A stretch of 64,000 nt of DNA, from assembly GCF_000935125.1 (NCBI RefSeq), contig NZ_JRKI01000061.1, positions 62,001 to 126,000 on the forward strand, in the 5' to 3' direction. Source of the stretch: Streptomyces natalensis ATCC 27448 (GTDB taxonomy: Bacteria; Actinomycetota; Actinomycetes; Streptomycetales; Streptomycetaceae). A model generated the notes under the pieces. That model made no database searches and was not told where the DNA came from. It saw nothing but the letters and a program-made list of their open reading frames with translations. Made by a program: the position numbers and the translations under genes. Of this stretch, positions 9,391 through 17,903 are shown in pieces. The number at the start of each line of letters is the position of its first letter. Within the stretch, counting starts at the first letter, position 1.

Positions 9391-10325
9391 CAGACCAGGT
9401 CCTCCGTCCCCGACTTGCGGATGTAGATGGTGACCATGGCGAGGATGGCCGCCATGAGGATGAAGGACAGGGCGGCGGCGGTCGGGTAGTCCAGAACCCT
9501 CAGGAACTGCGACTGGATGACGTTGCCGATCATCTTCTGGTCGGTGGAGCCCAGCAGTTCGGCGTTGATGTAGTCGCCGGCGGCCGGGATGAAGGTGAGC
9601 AGGGTGCCCGCGACGACGCCCGGCATGGACAGCGGGAAGGTCACCCGGCGGAAGGTGGTGACCGGGCGGGCGTAGAGGTCGCCGGCGGCCTCGTGGAGCC
9701 GGGGGTCGATGCGCTCCAGCGAGGTGTAGAGCGGCAGGATCATGAACGGCAGGAAGTTGTACGTCAGACCGCAGACCACCGCGAGCGGGGTGGCCAGCAC
9801 CCGGTGCCCCTCGGTGATGCCCAGGGCGCTGGTGACGTCCAGGATGTGCAGCGAGTTGAGGGCGCCGACGACCGGTCCGCCGTCGGCCAGGATCGTCTTC
9901 CAGGCCAGCGTGCGGATCAGGAAGCTGGTGAAGAACGGCGCGATGACCAGCATCATCACGACATTGCGCCAGCGTCCGGCCTTGAACGCGATCAGATAGG
10001 CCAGCGGGTAGCCGAGCAGCAGGCACAGCGCGGTGGCGATGCCGGCGTAGCCCATGGAGCGGACGAACTGCGGCCAGTACTCGCCCAGCGCGTCCCAGTA
10101 GGTGGCGAGGTGCCAGGTGACCTTGAAGCCCTCTTCGAGGGAGCCGGTCTGGAGGGAGGTCGACGCCTGGTAGACGAGCGGGGCGGCGAAGAAGACCAGC
10201 AGCCACAGGATGCCGGGCAGCAGCAGCCAGTAGGGCACCAGCCGTTTGCGGGTGGGCGTCCTGCGGAGTGCGGGGGGCTCGGTGGCGTCGCTCTCCGGGG
10301 GCGCGGGGGCCTCGGTCGCGGTCAT
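9390..10325 (-). CDS. potB: spermidine/putrescine ABC transporter permease PotB
   Basis: This 311-residue permease opens with PYWLLLPGILWLLVFF and carries about six membrane segments. The EAA loop is HEAAGDLYARPVTTFRRVTFPLSMPGV. It overlaps the end of potA by four bases (ATGA type) and potC by one base, so the three genes are one translationally coupled unit. PotB and PotC together form the membrane pore. Confidence 0.88.
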   Translation of the reverse strand: MTATEAPAPPESDATEPPALRRTPTRKRLVPYWLLLPGILWLLVFFAAPLVYQASTSLQTGSLEEGFKVTWHLATYWDALGEYWPQFVRSMGYAGIATALCLLLGYPLAYLIAFKAGRWRNVVMMLVIAPFFTSFLIRTLAWKTILADGGPVVGALNSLHILDVTSALGITEGHRVLATPLAVVCGLTYNFLPFMILPLYTSLERIDPRLHEAAGDLYARPVTTFRRVTFPLSMPGVVAGTLLTFIPAAGDYINAELLGSTDQKMIGNVIQSQFLRVLDYPTAAALSFILMAAILAMVTIYIRKSGTEDLV

Positions 10326-11503
10326 GCCGCCTCCTCGTCGAGGTCCGCGCCGGCCGCGCCCGTCTTCCCGGCAAGCAGGGACTGGGCGGCGTCGAGCCCG
10401 AAGGTGTGCGCCGGGTTCCAGTGGACGACGACCTCGGCGCCCGGTATGAGCCGGCCGTCGCGGGTGATGTTCTGCTCGTAGACGGAGATCTCGCCCGCGC
10501 CCGGCGCCTCGATGACGTACTGGGTGGAGACGCCGATGAAGCTGGCGTCCTTGATGCGGCCGGGCAGCCGGTTGTGGCCGTCGGTGACGGAGGCGGCGTC
10601 GTCGGCGTGCGCCAGGGCCATCTTCTCGGGGCGGACGCCCGCCAGGACCTTGTCGCCGGCGGCCGCGCTCGCGCTGCACCGGGCGGCGGGCAGCCGCAGC
10701 TTGGTGCCGGCGGCGCGCAGCAGCAGATCCTCGCCGCCGGCCTCGACGACCTCGGCCTCGATGAGGTTGGAGGTGCCCAGGAAGTTGGCGACGAAGGTGG
10801 TGGCGGGGTTCTCGTAGAGGTCGGCGGGGGCGCCGAGCTGTTCGACCCGGCCGCCGTTCATCACGGCCACGGTGTCGGCCATCGTCATGGCCTCCTCCTG
10901 GTCGTGGGTGACGTGCACGAAGGTGATGCCGACCTCGGTCTGGATGCGCTTGAGTTCCAGCTGCATCTGGCGGCGCAGCTTGAGGTCGAGGGCGCCCAGC
11001 GGCTCGTCGAGGAGCAGCACCTGGGGGTGGTTGATCAGCGCGCGGGCGACCGCGACGCGCTGCTGCTGGCCGCCGGAGAGCTGCTGCGGCTTGCGGCGGG
11101 CCATCGGGCCGAGCTGGACGAGGTCGAGCATCTCCTCGACCTGCTTCTTGACGGACTTGACGCCGCGGCGGCGCAGACCGAAGGCGACGTTCTCGTAGAT
11201 GTCCAGGTGCGGGAAGAGCGCGTAGTTCTGGAAGACGGTGTTGACCTGGCGCTTGTAGGGCGGCAGGGCGGTGACGTCCTCGCCGGAGAGCTCGACGGTC
11301 CCGGTGGTGGGGTCCTCCAGTCCGGCGATCATCCGCAGGGTGGTGGTCTTTCCGCAGCCGGAGGCGCCCAGCAGCGCGAAGAAGGAGCCCGCGGGGACGG
11401 TGAGATCGAGCGGGTGGACGGCGGTGAAGGAGCCGTAGGTTTTGCTGATCTGGCTGAGGCGGACGTCACCGCCGCTGCTCTGGGGGGTGTGCGTCATGGT
11501 CAT
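10322..11503 (-). CDS. potA: polyamine ABC transporter ATPase PotA
   Basis: This 393-residue ATPase energises polyamine import. It has Walker A GASGCGKTT (46-54), a Q-loop (NTVFQNYALFPHL), the signature LSGGQQQR near residue 140, Walker B LLLDEPLGALD and the H-loop HVTHD. The C-terminal TOBE-like regulatory domain of about 120 residues is typical of the PotA/MalK group. It follows potD after 121 bases that contain a hairpin touching the potD stop codon, so potA-potB-potC may be expressed at a lower level than potD. Confidence 0.9.
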   Translation of the reverse strand: MTMTHTPQSSGGDVRLSQISKTYGSFTAVHPLDLTVPAGSFFALLGASGCGKTTTLRMIAGLEDPTTGTVELSGEDVTALPPYKRQVNTVFQNYALFPHLDIYENVAFGLRRRGVKSVKKQVEEMLDLVQLGPMARRKPQQLSGGQQQRVAVARALINHPQVLLLDEPLGALDLKLRRQMQLELKRIQTEVGITFVHVTHDQEEAMTMADTVAVMNGGRVEQLGAPADLYENPATTFVANFLGTSNLIEAEVVEAGGEDLLLRAAGTKLRLPAARCSASAAAGDKVLAGVRPEKMALAHADDAASVTDGHNRLPGRIKDASFIGVSTQYVIEAPGAGEISVYEQNITRDGRLIPGAEVVVHWNPAHTFGLDAAQSLLAGKTGAAGADLDEEAA

Positions 11504-11588
11504 ATCGGGCGTCCCGTGGGTCGGAGGGCGAAACGGCTCGTACGGGCCTGGCGGCGCGCGGGGTGGATCGGGTGGCGGGCGGGGTCAG

Positions 11589-11625
11589 GGGGCTCCTGAC
11601 GGATCTCCGCGGAAGAAGGAGCCCC
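11589..11625 (-). terminator. attenuating hairpin between potD and potA
   Basis: Nine-base arms GGGGCTCCT (11589-11597) and AGGAGCCCC (11617-11625) pair perfectly around a 19-base loop. The hairpin reaches the first base of the potD stop codon. Such a partial terminator or RNA-end stabiliser would give more binding protein than ATPase, a usual feature of ABC operons. Confidence 0.55.
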
Positions 11626-12872
11626 TAGGCCCCGGTGAGCGTGGAGAACTTCTGCGCGAACTGCTTGCTCTCCTTGGCGTTCAGGGCACGGAAGGAGTGG
11701 GACCGGGCAGCCATCTTCTCGTCGGGGATGATCAGCGGGTTGTCCGCCAGCTTCTTGTCGATCTTGGCGAGTTCCTCGCGTACGCCGTCCACGGGGCAGA
11801 CGTAGTTGATGTACGCCGCGATCCGCGCCGCCACCTTCGGCTCGTAGAAGTAGTCGATGAGCCGTTCGGCGTTCTGCTTGTGGCGTGCCTTGTTCGGCAC
11901 CATCAGGTTGTCGGTGGACGTCGTGTAGCCGGCCTTGGGGATGGCGTAGGCGATGTCCGGGTTGTCGCTCTGGAGCTGGACGACGTCGCCGGCCCAGGCC
12001 ACACAGGCGGCGAGGTCGCCCTTGTCCAGGTCGGTGGTGTAGTCGTTGCCGGTGAAGCGGCGGATCTGCTTGGAGTCCACGCCCTTCTGGAGCCGGGCGA
12101 TCGCCGCGTCGAAGTCGTCGGCGGTGAAGCTCTCGGGCTTCTTGCCCATGTCCAGCAGGGTCAGGCCGATGCTGTCGCGCATCTCGGTGAGGAAGCCGAC
12201 CCGGCCCTTGAGCTTGGGGTCCTCCAGCAGCTGGGTGACCGAGTCGACCGTGCGGCCGCCGGTGGCCTTCTTGTTGTACGCGATGATCGCGGGGACGCCC
12301 GTCCACGGGTAGGAGTGCGCCCGGCCCGGGTCCCAGGCGGGGCTGCGGAACTGCGCCGAGAGGTTGGCGTAGGCGTGCGGCAGGTTGGCCGGGTCCAGCT
12401 CGTCGATCCAGCCCAGGGAGATCATCCGTGCGCACATCCAGTCGGTGAGCACGATCAGATCGCGGCCGGTGTCCTGGCCGTTGGCCAGCTGCGCCTGGAT
12501 CTTGCCGAAGAACTCGTCGTTGTCGTTGATGTCCTCGGTGTAGTTGACGGCTATGCCGGTGCGCTTGGTGAACTTCTCCAGCGTCGGCCGGTGCTTGCCG
12601 TCGGCGGTGACGTCCATGTACTCGGTCCAGTTGGAGAAGTTCAGGCGCTTCTCGGTCCTGGAGTGGTCGTCGGAGCTGCCGGCGTCGGTGCGGCCGGCGG
12701 GCGGGATGCCGCAGGCCGACAGGGCGCCCATTCCGCCCGCCACCGCCGCGAGGGCGCCGCTTGCGCGCAGCAGGGAGCGGCGGGTCATGGCGAGGCGGCC
12801 GTCGGTCATGCTGCGGCGCATGGCGGCCAGTTCGGCCGCGCAGAGAGGCTCGGGCTGTTCGGTGTGCTCCAT
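11625..12872 (-). CDS. potD: polyamine-binding lipoprotein PotD
   Basis: This 415-residue extracytoplasmic binding protein has a Tat-like twin arginine (TRRSLLRA, 30-37) and a lipobox LSAC at 51-54, so it should be a membrane-anchored lipoprotein. The mature part shows PotD-family stretches NFSNWTEYMDV, YNEDIND-like NYTEDINDNDEFF and RLIDYFYEPKVAA. It collects spermidine or putrescine for PotABC. It shares most of its motifs with a second copy at 17904-19085, so the two are paralogues. It lies 173 bases after the aldehyde dehydrogenase gene. Confidence 0.9.
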   Translation of the reverse strand: MEHTEQPEPLCAAELAAMRRSMTDGRLAMTRRSLLRASGALAAVAGGMGALSACGIPPAGRTDAGSSDDHSRTEKRLNFSNWTEYMDVTADGKHRPTLEKFTKRTGIAVNYTEDINDNDEFFGKIQAQLANGQDTGRDLIVLTDWMCARMISLGWIDELDPANLPHAYANLSAQFRSPAWDPGRAHSYPWTGVPAIIAYNKKATGGRTVDSVTQLLEDPKLKGRVGFLTEMRDSIGLTLLDMGKKPESFTADDFDAAIARLQKGVDSKQIRRFTGNDYTTDLDKGDLAACVAWAGDVVQLQSDNPDIAYAIPKAGYTTSTDNLMVPNKARHKQNAERLIDYFYEPKVAARIAAYINYVCPVDGVREELAKIDKKLADNPLIIPDEKMAARSHSFRALNAKESKQFAQKFSTLTGA

Positions 12873-13009
12873 GCGCGATGCCCTTTCGGGGAGGTGCCCG
12901 GCGCTCGGCGCCGGTGGTAAGGGGGTGCGGGGGCGATGCTCATGGGGCCTGGTGGGGACAGACCCGAAGGGATGGGGATAAGGGGGCGGGGGTCACCGGC
13001 CGCCGGGAT

Positions 13010-13036
13010 GCCCGGGGCCGTCGGCGGGCCCCGGGC
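13010..13036 (-). terminator. hairpin after the first aldehyde dehydrogenase gene
   Basis: Ten-base arms (13010-13019 and 13027-13036) pair perfectly around a 7-base loop, ten bases past the end of the dehydrogenase gene and before potD. It could be a partial terminator, so potD may also have its own promoter in the gap. Confidence 0.5.
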
Positions 13037-13045
13037 AGGGGGCCG

Positions 13046-14563
13046 TCAGCCGCGGTCCCCGAAGACGGTGCGGTGCCAGTCCTTCCTGGCCACCGCCGTG
13101 TTGTCGTACATGACGTGCTTGACCTGCGTGTACTCCTCGAAGGAGTACGCCGACATGTCCTTGCCGAAGCCGGACGCCTTGGCGCCGCCGTGCGGCATCT
13201 CGCTGATGATCGGGATGTGGTCGTTGACCCAGACGCAGCCGGCGTTGATCTCGCGGGTGGCGCGGCCGGTGCGGTAGACGTCCCGGCTCCAGGCGGAGGC
13301 GGCCAGTCCGTAGGGGGTGTCGTTGGCCAGCGCGATGCCCTCGTCATCGCTGTCGAAGGGCAGCACGACCAGTACCGGGCCGAAGATCTCGGACTGCACG
13401 ATCTCGCTGTCCTGGGCGGCTCCGGCGATCAGGGTGGGCCGGTAGTAGGCGCCCTTGGCCAGCTCGCCCTGGGGCGCCTCGCCGCCGGTGACGACGGTGG
13501 CGTAGCCGCGGGCCCGGTCGACGAATCCGGCGACCCTCTCGCGCTGGGCGTGCGAGATCAGCGGGCCGAGGTCGGTGGCCGGGTCGAAGGGGTCGCCCAG
13601 CCGTACGGTGGCCATCAGGTCGGCGACGCCGCTGACGAAGGCGTCGTAGAGGGGCCGCTGGACGTAGGCGCGGGTGGCGGCGGTGCAGTCCTGTCCGGTG
13701 TTGATCAGCGCACCGGCCACGGCGCCGTGGACGGCGGCCTCCAGGTCCGCGTCGTCGAAGACCACGAACGGGGCCTTGCCGCCCAGTTCGAGGTGGAGGC
13801 GCTTGACCGTCCCGGTGGCGATCTCGGCGACGCGCTTGCCGACGCCGGTCGACCCGGTGAAGGAGGTCATGGCGACGGCGGGGTGGCCCACCAGGCGCTC
13901 GCCGGCGTCCCGGCCCGCACCGGAGACGATGTTGATCACACCGTCGGGCAGCCCGGCCCGCTGCGCGGCCTGTGCGAACAGCAGCGAGGTCAGCGGGGTG
14001 ATCTCGGCGGGCTTGAGAACGATGGTGTTGCCCGCGGCGACGGCCGGCAGGACCTTCCAGGCGGCCATCTGGAGCGGATAGTTCCAGGGCGCGATGGAGC
14101 CGACGACACCGATGGGTTCGCGGCGGATCACGGAGGTGTGATCGGCGCTGTATTCCCCGGCCGCCTTGCCCTCCAGATGGCGCGCGGCACCGGCGAAGAA
14201 CGCGGCATTGTCGATCGACCCCGGCACATCGAACTCGTTGCTGAGCTTGATGGGCTTTCCGCAGTTCAGCGATTCCGCGAAGGCGAGATCGGCGGCGTCC
14301 TCGGCGAGCGCGGCGGCGAACCGGTGCAGCGCATCGGAACGCTCCCCCGGGGTCGCCCCGCCCCATACCGGAAACGCCGTCCGTGCCGCCTCGACCGCGG
14401 CGTCCACCTCGGCCGCACCTGCGAGTTCGTAGGAGTACACCGGCCGGCCCGTCGCCGGGTCCACCACCGCCTGGGTGCGGCCCGAGGTGCCGCTGCGCAG
14501 TCTGCCGGCGATGAATTGGGCGCCCTCGGCGAATCGCTCGCTGACGTCGAAACGGTGCTCCAT
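13046..14563 (-). CDS. gamma-aminobutyraldehyde-type aldehyde dehydrogenase
   Basis: This 505-residue NAD(P)-dependent aldehyde dehydrogenase has the substrate/cofactor stretch APWNYPLQMA, the general base Glu259 in LELGGKAP and the nucleophile Cys293 in NTGQDCTAATR. It fits the aminobutyraldehyde/betaine aldehyde group, which would convert 4-aminobutyraldehyde, made from putrescine, to GABA. It is the first gene of the operon with potDABC and the flavin oxidase. The start at 14563 was chosen because GGAGGAG lies just upstream; an in-frame start 24 bases earlier is possible. Confidence 0.85.
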   Translation of the reverse strand: MEHRFDVSERFAEGAQFIAGRLRSGTSGRTQAVVDPATGRPVYSYELAGAAEVDAAVEAARTAFPVWGGATPGERSDALHRFAAALAEDAADLAFAESLNCGKPIKLSNEFDVPGSIDNAAFFAGAARHLEGKAAGEYSADHTSVIRREPIGVVGSIAPWNYPLQMAAWKVLPAVAAGNTIVLKPAEITPLTSLLFAQAAQRAGLPDGVINIVSGAGRDAGERLVGHPAVAMTSFTGSTGVGKRVAEIATGTVKRLHLELGGKAPFVVFDDADLEAAVHGAVAGALINTGQDCTAATRAYVQRPLYDAFVSGVADLMATVRLGDPFDPATDLGPLISHAQRERVAGFVDRARGYATVVTGGEAPQGELAKGAYYRPTLIAGAAQDSEIVQSEIFGPVLVVLPFDSDDEGIALANDTPYGLAASAWSRDVYRTGRATREINAGCVWVNDHIPIISEMPHGGAKASGFGKDMSAYSFEEYTQVKHVMYDNTAVARKDWHRTVFGDRG

Positions 14564-14660
14564 GGTGTCTCCTCCGCCGTACGCCAAGGCCGCTCAGCGG
14601 CCGCGCAAGGCGTAGCTATTTCCGGAATCGATGGCCGATCTTGACAGAGGAATAGGCACT

Positions 14661-14681
14661 CAACAAGTGATTCCGTTGTTG
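14661..14681. promoter_or_regulatory. inverted repeat upstream of the polyamine operon
   Basis: CAACAA at 14661-14666 and TTGTTG at 14676-14681 form an inverted repeat with 9 bases between, in a stretch (about 14620-14710) that is clearly poorer in GC than its surroundings. It lies about 100 bases before the aldehyde dehydrogenase start and just before the divergent NADAR gene. It is a good candidate operator for a regulator of the operon. The regulator is not known. Confidence 0.45.
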
Positions 14682-14764
14682 CCTTTTGGTTACGCGACGA
14701 ATTCTGCGCTTTACGTGGCAGGGGGCCCCGACACGTTGTCGGTGCCCGCTGACAGAATCCCGGC

Positions 14765-15397
14765 ATGATGCACAACATCACGGGGACCGACACGCACGGC
14801 AGCGGATCGCACACGGACCGGGGGGCCGCGGACGGCCCGCGCTCGGTCGAGGAACTCCGCGCGCTGACCGCCGCCGGGAAACGCGTCAAATACCTGCACT
14901 TCTGGGGGCATACGCCGCGCCGCGACGGCACTCTGGGCGCCGGCTGCTTCAGCCAGTGGTGGCCCTCCCCCTTCACGGTCGACGGCGTCACCTACGCCAC
15001 CGCGGAACACTGGATGATGGCGGGCAAGGCCCGGCTGTTCGCCGACGCCGACGCGGAGCGGAGCGCGATAGCCGCGGGGCACCCCAAACAGGCCAAGGAC
15101 GCCGGCCGCCGGGTCCGCGGCTTCGACGAGACCGTCTGGCGGGACCACCGCTTCGACCTGGTCGTCGAGGGCAATCTGCACAAATTCGGCCAGGATGCCG
15201 GGCTGCGCGACTTTCTGCTCGGCACGAATTCCCGGGTGCTGGTGGAGGCCAGTCCGGTCGACCGGATCTGGGGCACAGGACTGGCCGCCGACGACGAGCG
15301 GGCGGAGAAGCCGCTCCAGTGGCGGGGGCTGAATCTGCTGGGGTTTGCGTTGATGGAGGTACGGCAGAGGCTGCGGGAGGGGGCGGCCGGGCGGTAA
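14765..15397 (+). CDS. NADAR family protein
   Basis: This 210-residue protein carries the NADAR (DUF1768) fold. Marks are YLHFWGHTP, the FSQWWPSPFTVDG stretch, TAEHWMMAGKARLF and the C-terminal GTGLAADD and PLQWRGLNLLGFALMEVR motifs. Family members cleave N-glycosidic bonds, and some remove ADP-ribose from guanine bases. Here no DarT-like toxin or riboflavin gene is nearby, so its substrate is open. It reads divergently from the polyamine operon and precedes adenosine deaminase by 226 bases. A tandem repeat array begins at its 3' end. Confidence 0.82.
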   Translation: MMHNITGTDTHGSGSHTDRGAADGPRSVEELRALTAAGKRVKYLHFWGHTPRRDGTLGAGCFSQWWPSPFTVDGVTYATAEHWMMAGKARLFADADAERSAIAAGHPKQAKDAGRRVRGFDETVWRDHRFDLVVEGNLHKFGQDAGLRDFLLGTNSRVLVEASPVDRIWGTGLAADDERAEKPLQWRGLNLLGFALMEVRQRLREGAAGR

Positions 15398-15501
15398 GCG
15401 GGAGCGTGATGCGGGGCGGCACGGTCGGCGCTGCGGAAGGGTGAGCGGGGCAGCCCGGCCCGGCGCTGCGGGAGCGTGATGCGGGGCGGCCCGACCGGCC
15501 G
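15371..15501 (+). repeat. degenerate tandem repeat at the NADAR gene 3' end
   Basis: Four related units of about 28-36 bases begin in the last codons of the NADAR gene and run past its stop. Units two and four share a perfect 23-base block (15398-15420 and 15468-15490, period 70). The block begins with GCGGGAGCGTGATGCG. Confidence 0.7.
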
Positions 15502-15623
15502 CCAACGGCCCCGCCTACCATGACGAGTCCGTGACCGCGCCGTGACCAGGCCGCTCCGCCCCGCCGTCCGTCCCCCTTCACCCGGTCAGTCCGTCCCCCC
15601 CATTCACCGATCAGGAGGATCCG

Positions 15624-16646
15624 TTGTCCGATCTCGATGCCTTCATCGCGGGCCTGCCCAAGGCCGAGCTGCATGTCCACCACGTCGGGTCGGCCTCACC
15701 GCGGATCGTCTCCGAACTGGCCGCCCGGCACCCCGACTCCGCCGTCCCCACCGACCCCGAGGCGCTCGCCGACTTCTTCACCTTCCGCGACTTCGCCCAC
15801 TTCATCGAGGTCTACCTCTCCGTCGTGGACCTGATCCGCGATGCCGAGGACGTCCGGCTGCTGACGTACGAGGTCGCCCGTGACATGGCCCGGCAGAACA
15901 TCCGCTATGCCGAGCTGACCGTCACCCCCTTCAGCTCGACCCGCCGCGGCATCCCCGACGCCGCCTTCGTCGAGGCCATCGAGGACGCCCGCAAGTCGGC
16001 GGAGTCCGAGCTGGGTGTCGTGCTGCGCTGGTGCTTCGACATCCCCGGGGAGGCGGGCCTGGAGGCCGCGGAGGAGACCGCCCGGATCGCGTGCGAACTC
16101 CAGCCCGAGGGCCTGGTCTCGTTCGGGCTCGGCGGCCCTGAAATCGGCGTCCCGCGCCCGCAGTTCAAGCCGTACTTCGACCGCGCCATCGCCGCCGGAC
16201 TGCACTCCGTACCGCACGCCGGAGAGACCACGGGTCCCGGCACGATCTGGGACGCCCTGACCGATCTGCGCGCCGAGCGGATCGGCCACGGCACCAGCGC
16301 CACCCAGGACCCGAAGCTGCTGGCCCATCTCGCCGAACACCGCATCGCGCTGGAGGTCTGCCCGACCTCCAACATCGCCACCCGCGCGGTGCGGACCCTG
16401 GACGAGCACCCGCTCAAGGAGATGGTCGACGCGGGCGTGCTGGTCACCATCAACAGCGACGACCCGCCGATGTTCGGCACCGACCTCAACACCGAATACG
16501 GCGTCGCCGCCCGCCTGTTGGGCCTGGACGCGCCGGGCCTGGCCGCCCTCGCCAAGAACGCCGTCGCCGCGTCGTTCATGGACGCCGCCGGCAAGGCCCG
16601 GCTGGCGGCGGAGATCGACGCCTATACGGCGGCCTACCGCGGCTGA
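15624..16646 (+). CDS. add: adenosine deaminase
   Basis: This 340-residue zinc amidohydrolase converts adenosine (or deoxyadenosine) to inosine in purine salvage. The metal-binding HVH lies at 17-19, followed by HAGETTGPGTIWDAL, RIGHGTS, and NSDDPPMFGTDLNTEY with the metal-binding Asp pair. The start is a TTG at 15624, chosen because AGGAGG lies seven bases before it and no better start exists. It is probably a single-gene unit, ended by a hairpin at 16661-16711. Confidence 0.9.
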   Translation: MSDLDAFIAGLPKAELHVHHVGSASPRIVSELAARHPDSAVPTDPEALADFFTFRDFAHFIEVYLSVVDLIRDAEDVRLLTYEVARDMARQNIRYAELTVTPFSSTRRGIPDAAFVEAIEDARKSAESELGVVLRWCFDIPGEAGLEAAEETARIACELQPEGLVSFGLGGPEIGVPRPQFKPYFDRAIAAGLHSVPHAGETTGPGTIWDALTDLRAERIGHGTSATQDPKLLAHLAEHRIALEVCPTSNIATRAVRTLDEHPLKEMVDAGVLVTINSDDPPMFGTDLNTEYGVAARLLGLDAPGLAALAKNAVAASFMDAAGKARLAAEIDAYTAAYRG

Positions 16647-16660
16647 CGCACGCAGCGGCG

Positions 16661-16711
16661 GGGACGCAACCCTCCGGTGGCCGGCCCGGACCGGCCGCCG
16701 GAGCGCGTCCC
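16661..16711. terminator. bidirectional terminator after add
   Basis: GGGACGC (16661-16667) pairs with GCGTCCC (16705-16711). Inside, CTCCGG-GGCCGG pairs with CCGGCC-CCGGAG with one T/G mismatch, giving a long stable hairpin. It lies between two convergent genes. Confidence 0.7.
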
Positions 16712-16722
16712 TCGCAGGTGGC

Positions 16723-17196
16723 TCATTCCACCCGCCACGGCGCCCCCAGCCCACCGGGGAAGCCCGCGACGAACTCCCGCACGGCCCACCGCGCCGTCGC
16801 CCCGTCGACCAGCTCCTCCGCCGCGAAGTACGCCCCCTGCCCGCCGCACACCAGCCACACCTCCTCGGCCGCGCCGTGGGAACCGCCGTCCAGACACCGC
16901 GCCCCGAGCTCCTTGGGCCGCATCCGCCGCCCCGGCCCGCCGTCGCCGCCCGCCGTCCGGGCCCGGCACAGCTGGAAGAGCGAGCCGTCCCCGCTCTCCC
17001 CGGCGACCAGAAAGACCCCGGGCCCGCCGCTGACCGTCAGCACGCCCCCGTCCTCCTCCCAGCGCTCCACCGACAGCTCCGTGCAGACGGCGCCGTCCAG
17101 CTCGCCCAGCGCCGCCTCCAACCGCGCCCCGTCCGGCTCCTGAAGCATCCGCGACCGGCAGATCCCCGCCTCCCAGCGGCTGACCACGGCCCTCAT
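16723..17196 (-). CDS. hypothetical protein
   Basis: This 157-residue protein starts MRAVVSRWEAG at 17196. I do not recognise it. It is rich in Gly, acidic residues and Trp, has no membrane segment or signal peptide, and ends with FVAGFPGGLGAPWRVE. Strong third-position GC bias in this frame supports it as a real gene. An in-frame start at 17283 would overlap the neighbouring gene by 68 bases and seems less likely. Confidence 0.6.
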   Translation of the reverse strand: MRAVVSRWEAGICRSRMLQEPDGARLEAALGELDGAVCTELSVERWEEDGGVLTVSGGPGVFLVAGESGDGSLFQLCRARTAGGDGGPGRRMRPKELGARCLDGGSHGAAEEVWLVCGGQGAYFAAEELVDGATARWAVREFVAGFPGGLGAPWRVE

Positions 17197-17215
17197 CCGG
17201 CACCCGCCATGCGAC

Positions 17216-17797
17216 TCATGTGCGGGAGCATACGGTCGCCGCGGCGGGCCCATCGACCGGGACCATGACACCCACCGGCGCAAATCGGCCGCGCCGCGCA
17301 GCCCCGTACGCTCCCCCGCGCCGCCCGCCGACCCCGGCCGAGGTGGCGGAGCCGGGCGTACAGCCGCGGACGGCCGCCGCCTGGGCGAGGTGCGGGAGGC
17401 CGTGCGGCCCGAAGCCGTCCAACGTGCTCTGGAAGAACGCCGAGTGGCCGCCGCTGCGGTACCCGCTCACCGCCACGGCGCCCACGATGAGTGCCATCAC
17501 GGCCAGCGCGGCCCGGAATTCCCGGTCGTCGAAGGCCGCCATGAACTCCCATATGTATTCCGGGAGTTGAGGAAACCGCTCGCGCAGCACCGGCACGTTC
17601 TCCCGTATGCAGCTCGGTCCGGACGCCACCTCCTCCGCATCGTGCAGCGCCCAGGCGGCGAACAGCCCGAGGGTGAAGGCCGGGGACACCGTACGGGGCC
17701 GGGGCACCGTACGGAACAGAGGAAGCGGACCCGGCGGAAGGCGCGGCGGCGGGCGGGCCGAGCGGGCCGAGCGCAGGCGGTTCACAAAGGTCATCAT
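17216..17797 (-). CDS. HXXEE domain membrane protein
   Basis: This 193-residue protein has the family mark HDAEEV after a hydrophobic run (AFTLGLFAAWAL), a second hydrophobic segment (AALAVMALIVGAVAVS) and the usual later stretch LAQAAAVRGCTPG. HXXEE proteins are small integral membrane proteins of unknown function. The C-terminal 40 residues are Gly/Arg-rich rather than a clear third membrane helix, which may mean that the end is degraded or frameshifted. The ribosome-binding site is weak. Confidence 0.6.
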   Translation of the reverse strand: MMTFVNRLRSARSARPPPRLPPGPLPLFRTVPRPRTVSPAFTLGLFAAWALHDAEEVASGPSCIRENVPVLRERFPQLPEYIWEFMAAFDDREFRAALAVMALIVGAVAVSGYRSGGHSAFFQSTLDGFGPHGLPHLAQAAAVRGCTPGSATSAGVGGRRGGAYGAARRGRFAPVGVMVPVDGPAAATVCSRT

Positions 17798-17903
17798 GAA
17801 CGGAAGGTCCGGCAAGCCGAGTTGACGGAAGATCACCGGGGGCGCGCACCCACCCCGGGAGGCCCTCACGGCCCCACACAGCCCCGCAGGAGCCTCAGGA
17901 CCC

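Noticed and set aside
7066..14644. Chain of long plus-strand open frames opposite the polyamine operon
   Set aside because: High GC at third positions keeps the antisense frame open. No family motifs are seen, while the minus strand encodes complete recognisable proteins.
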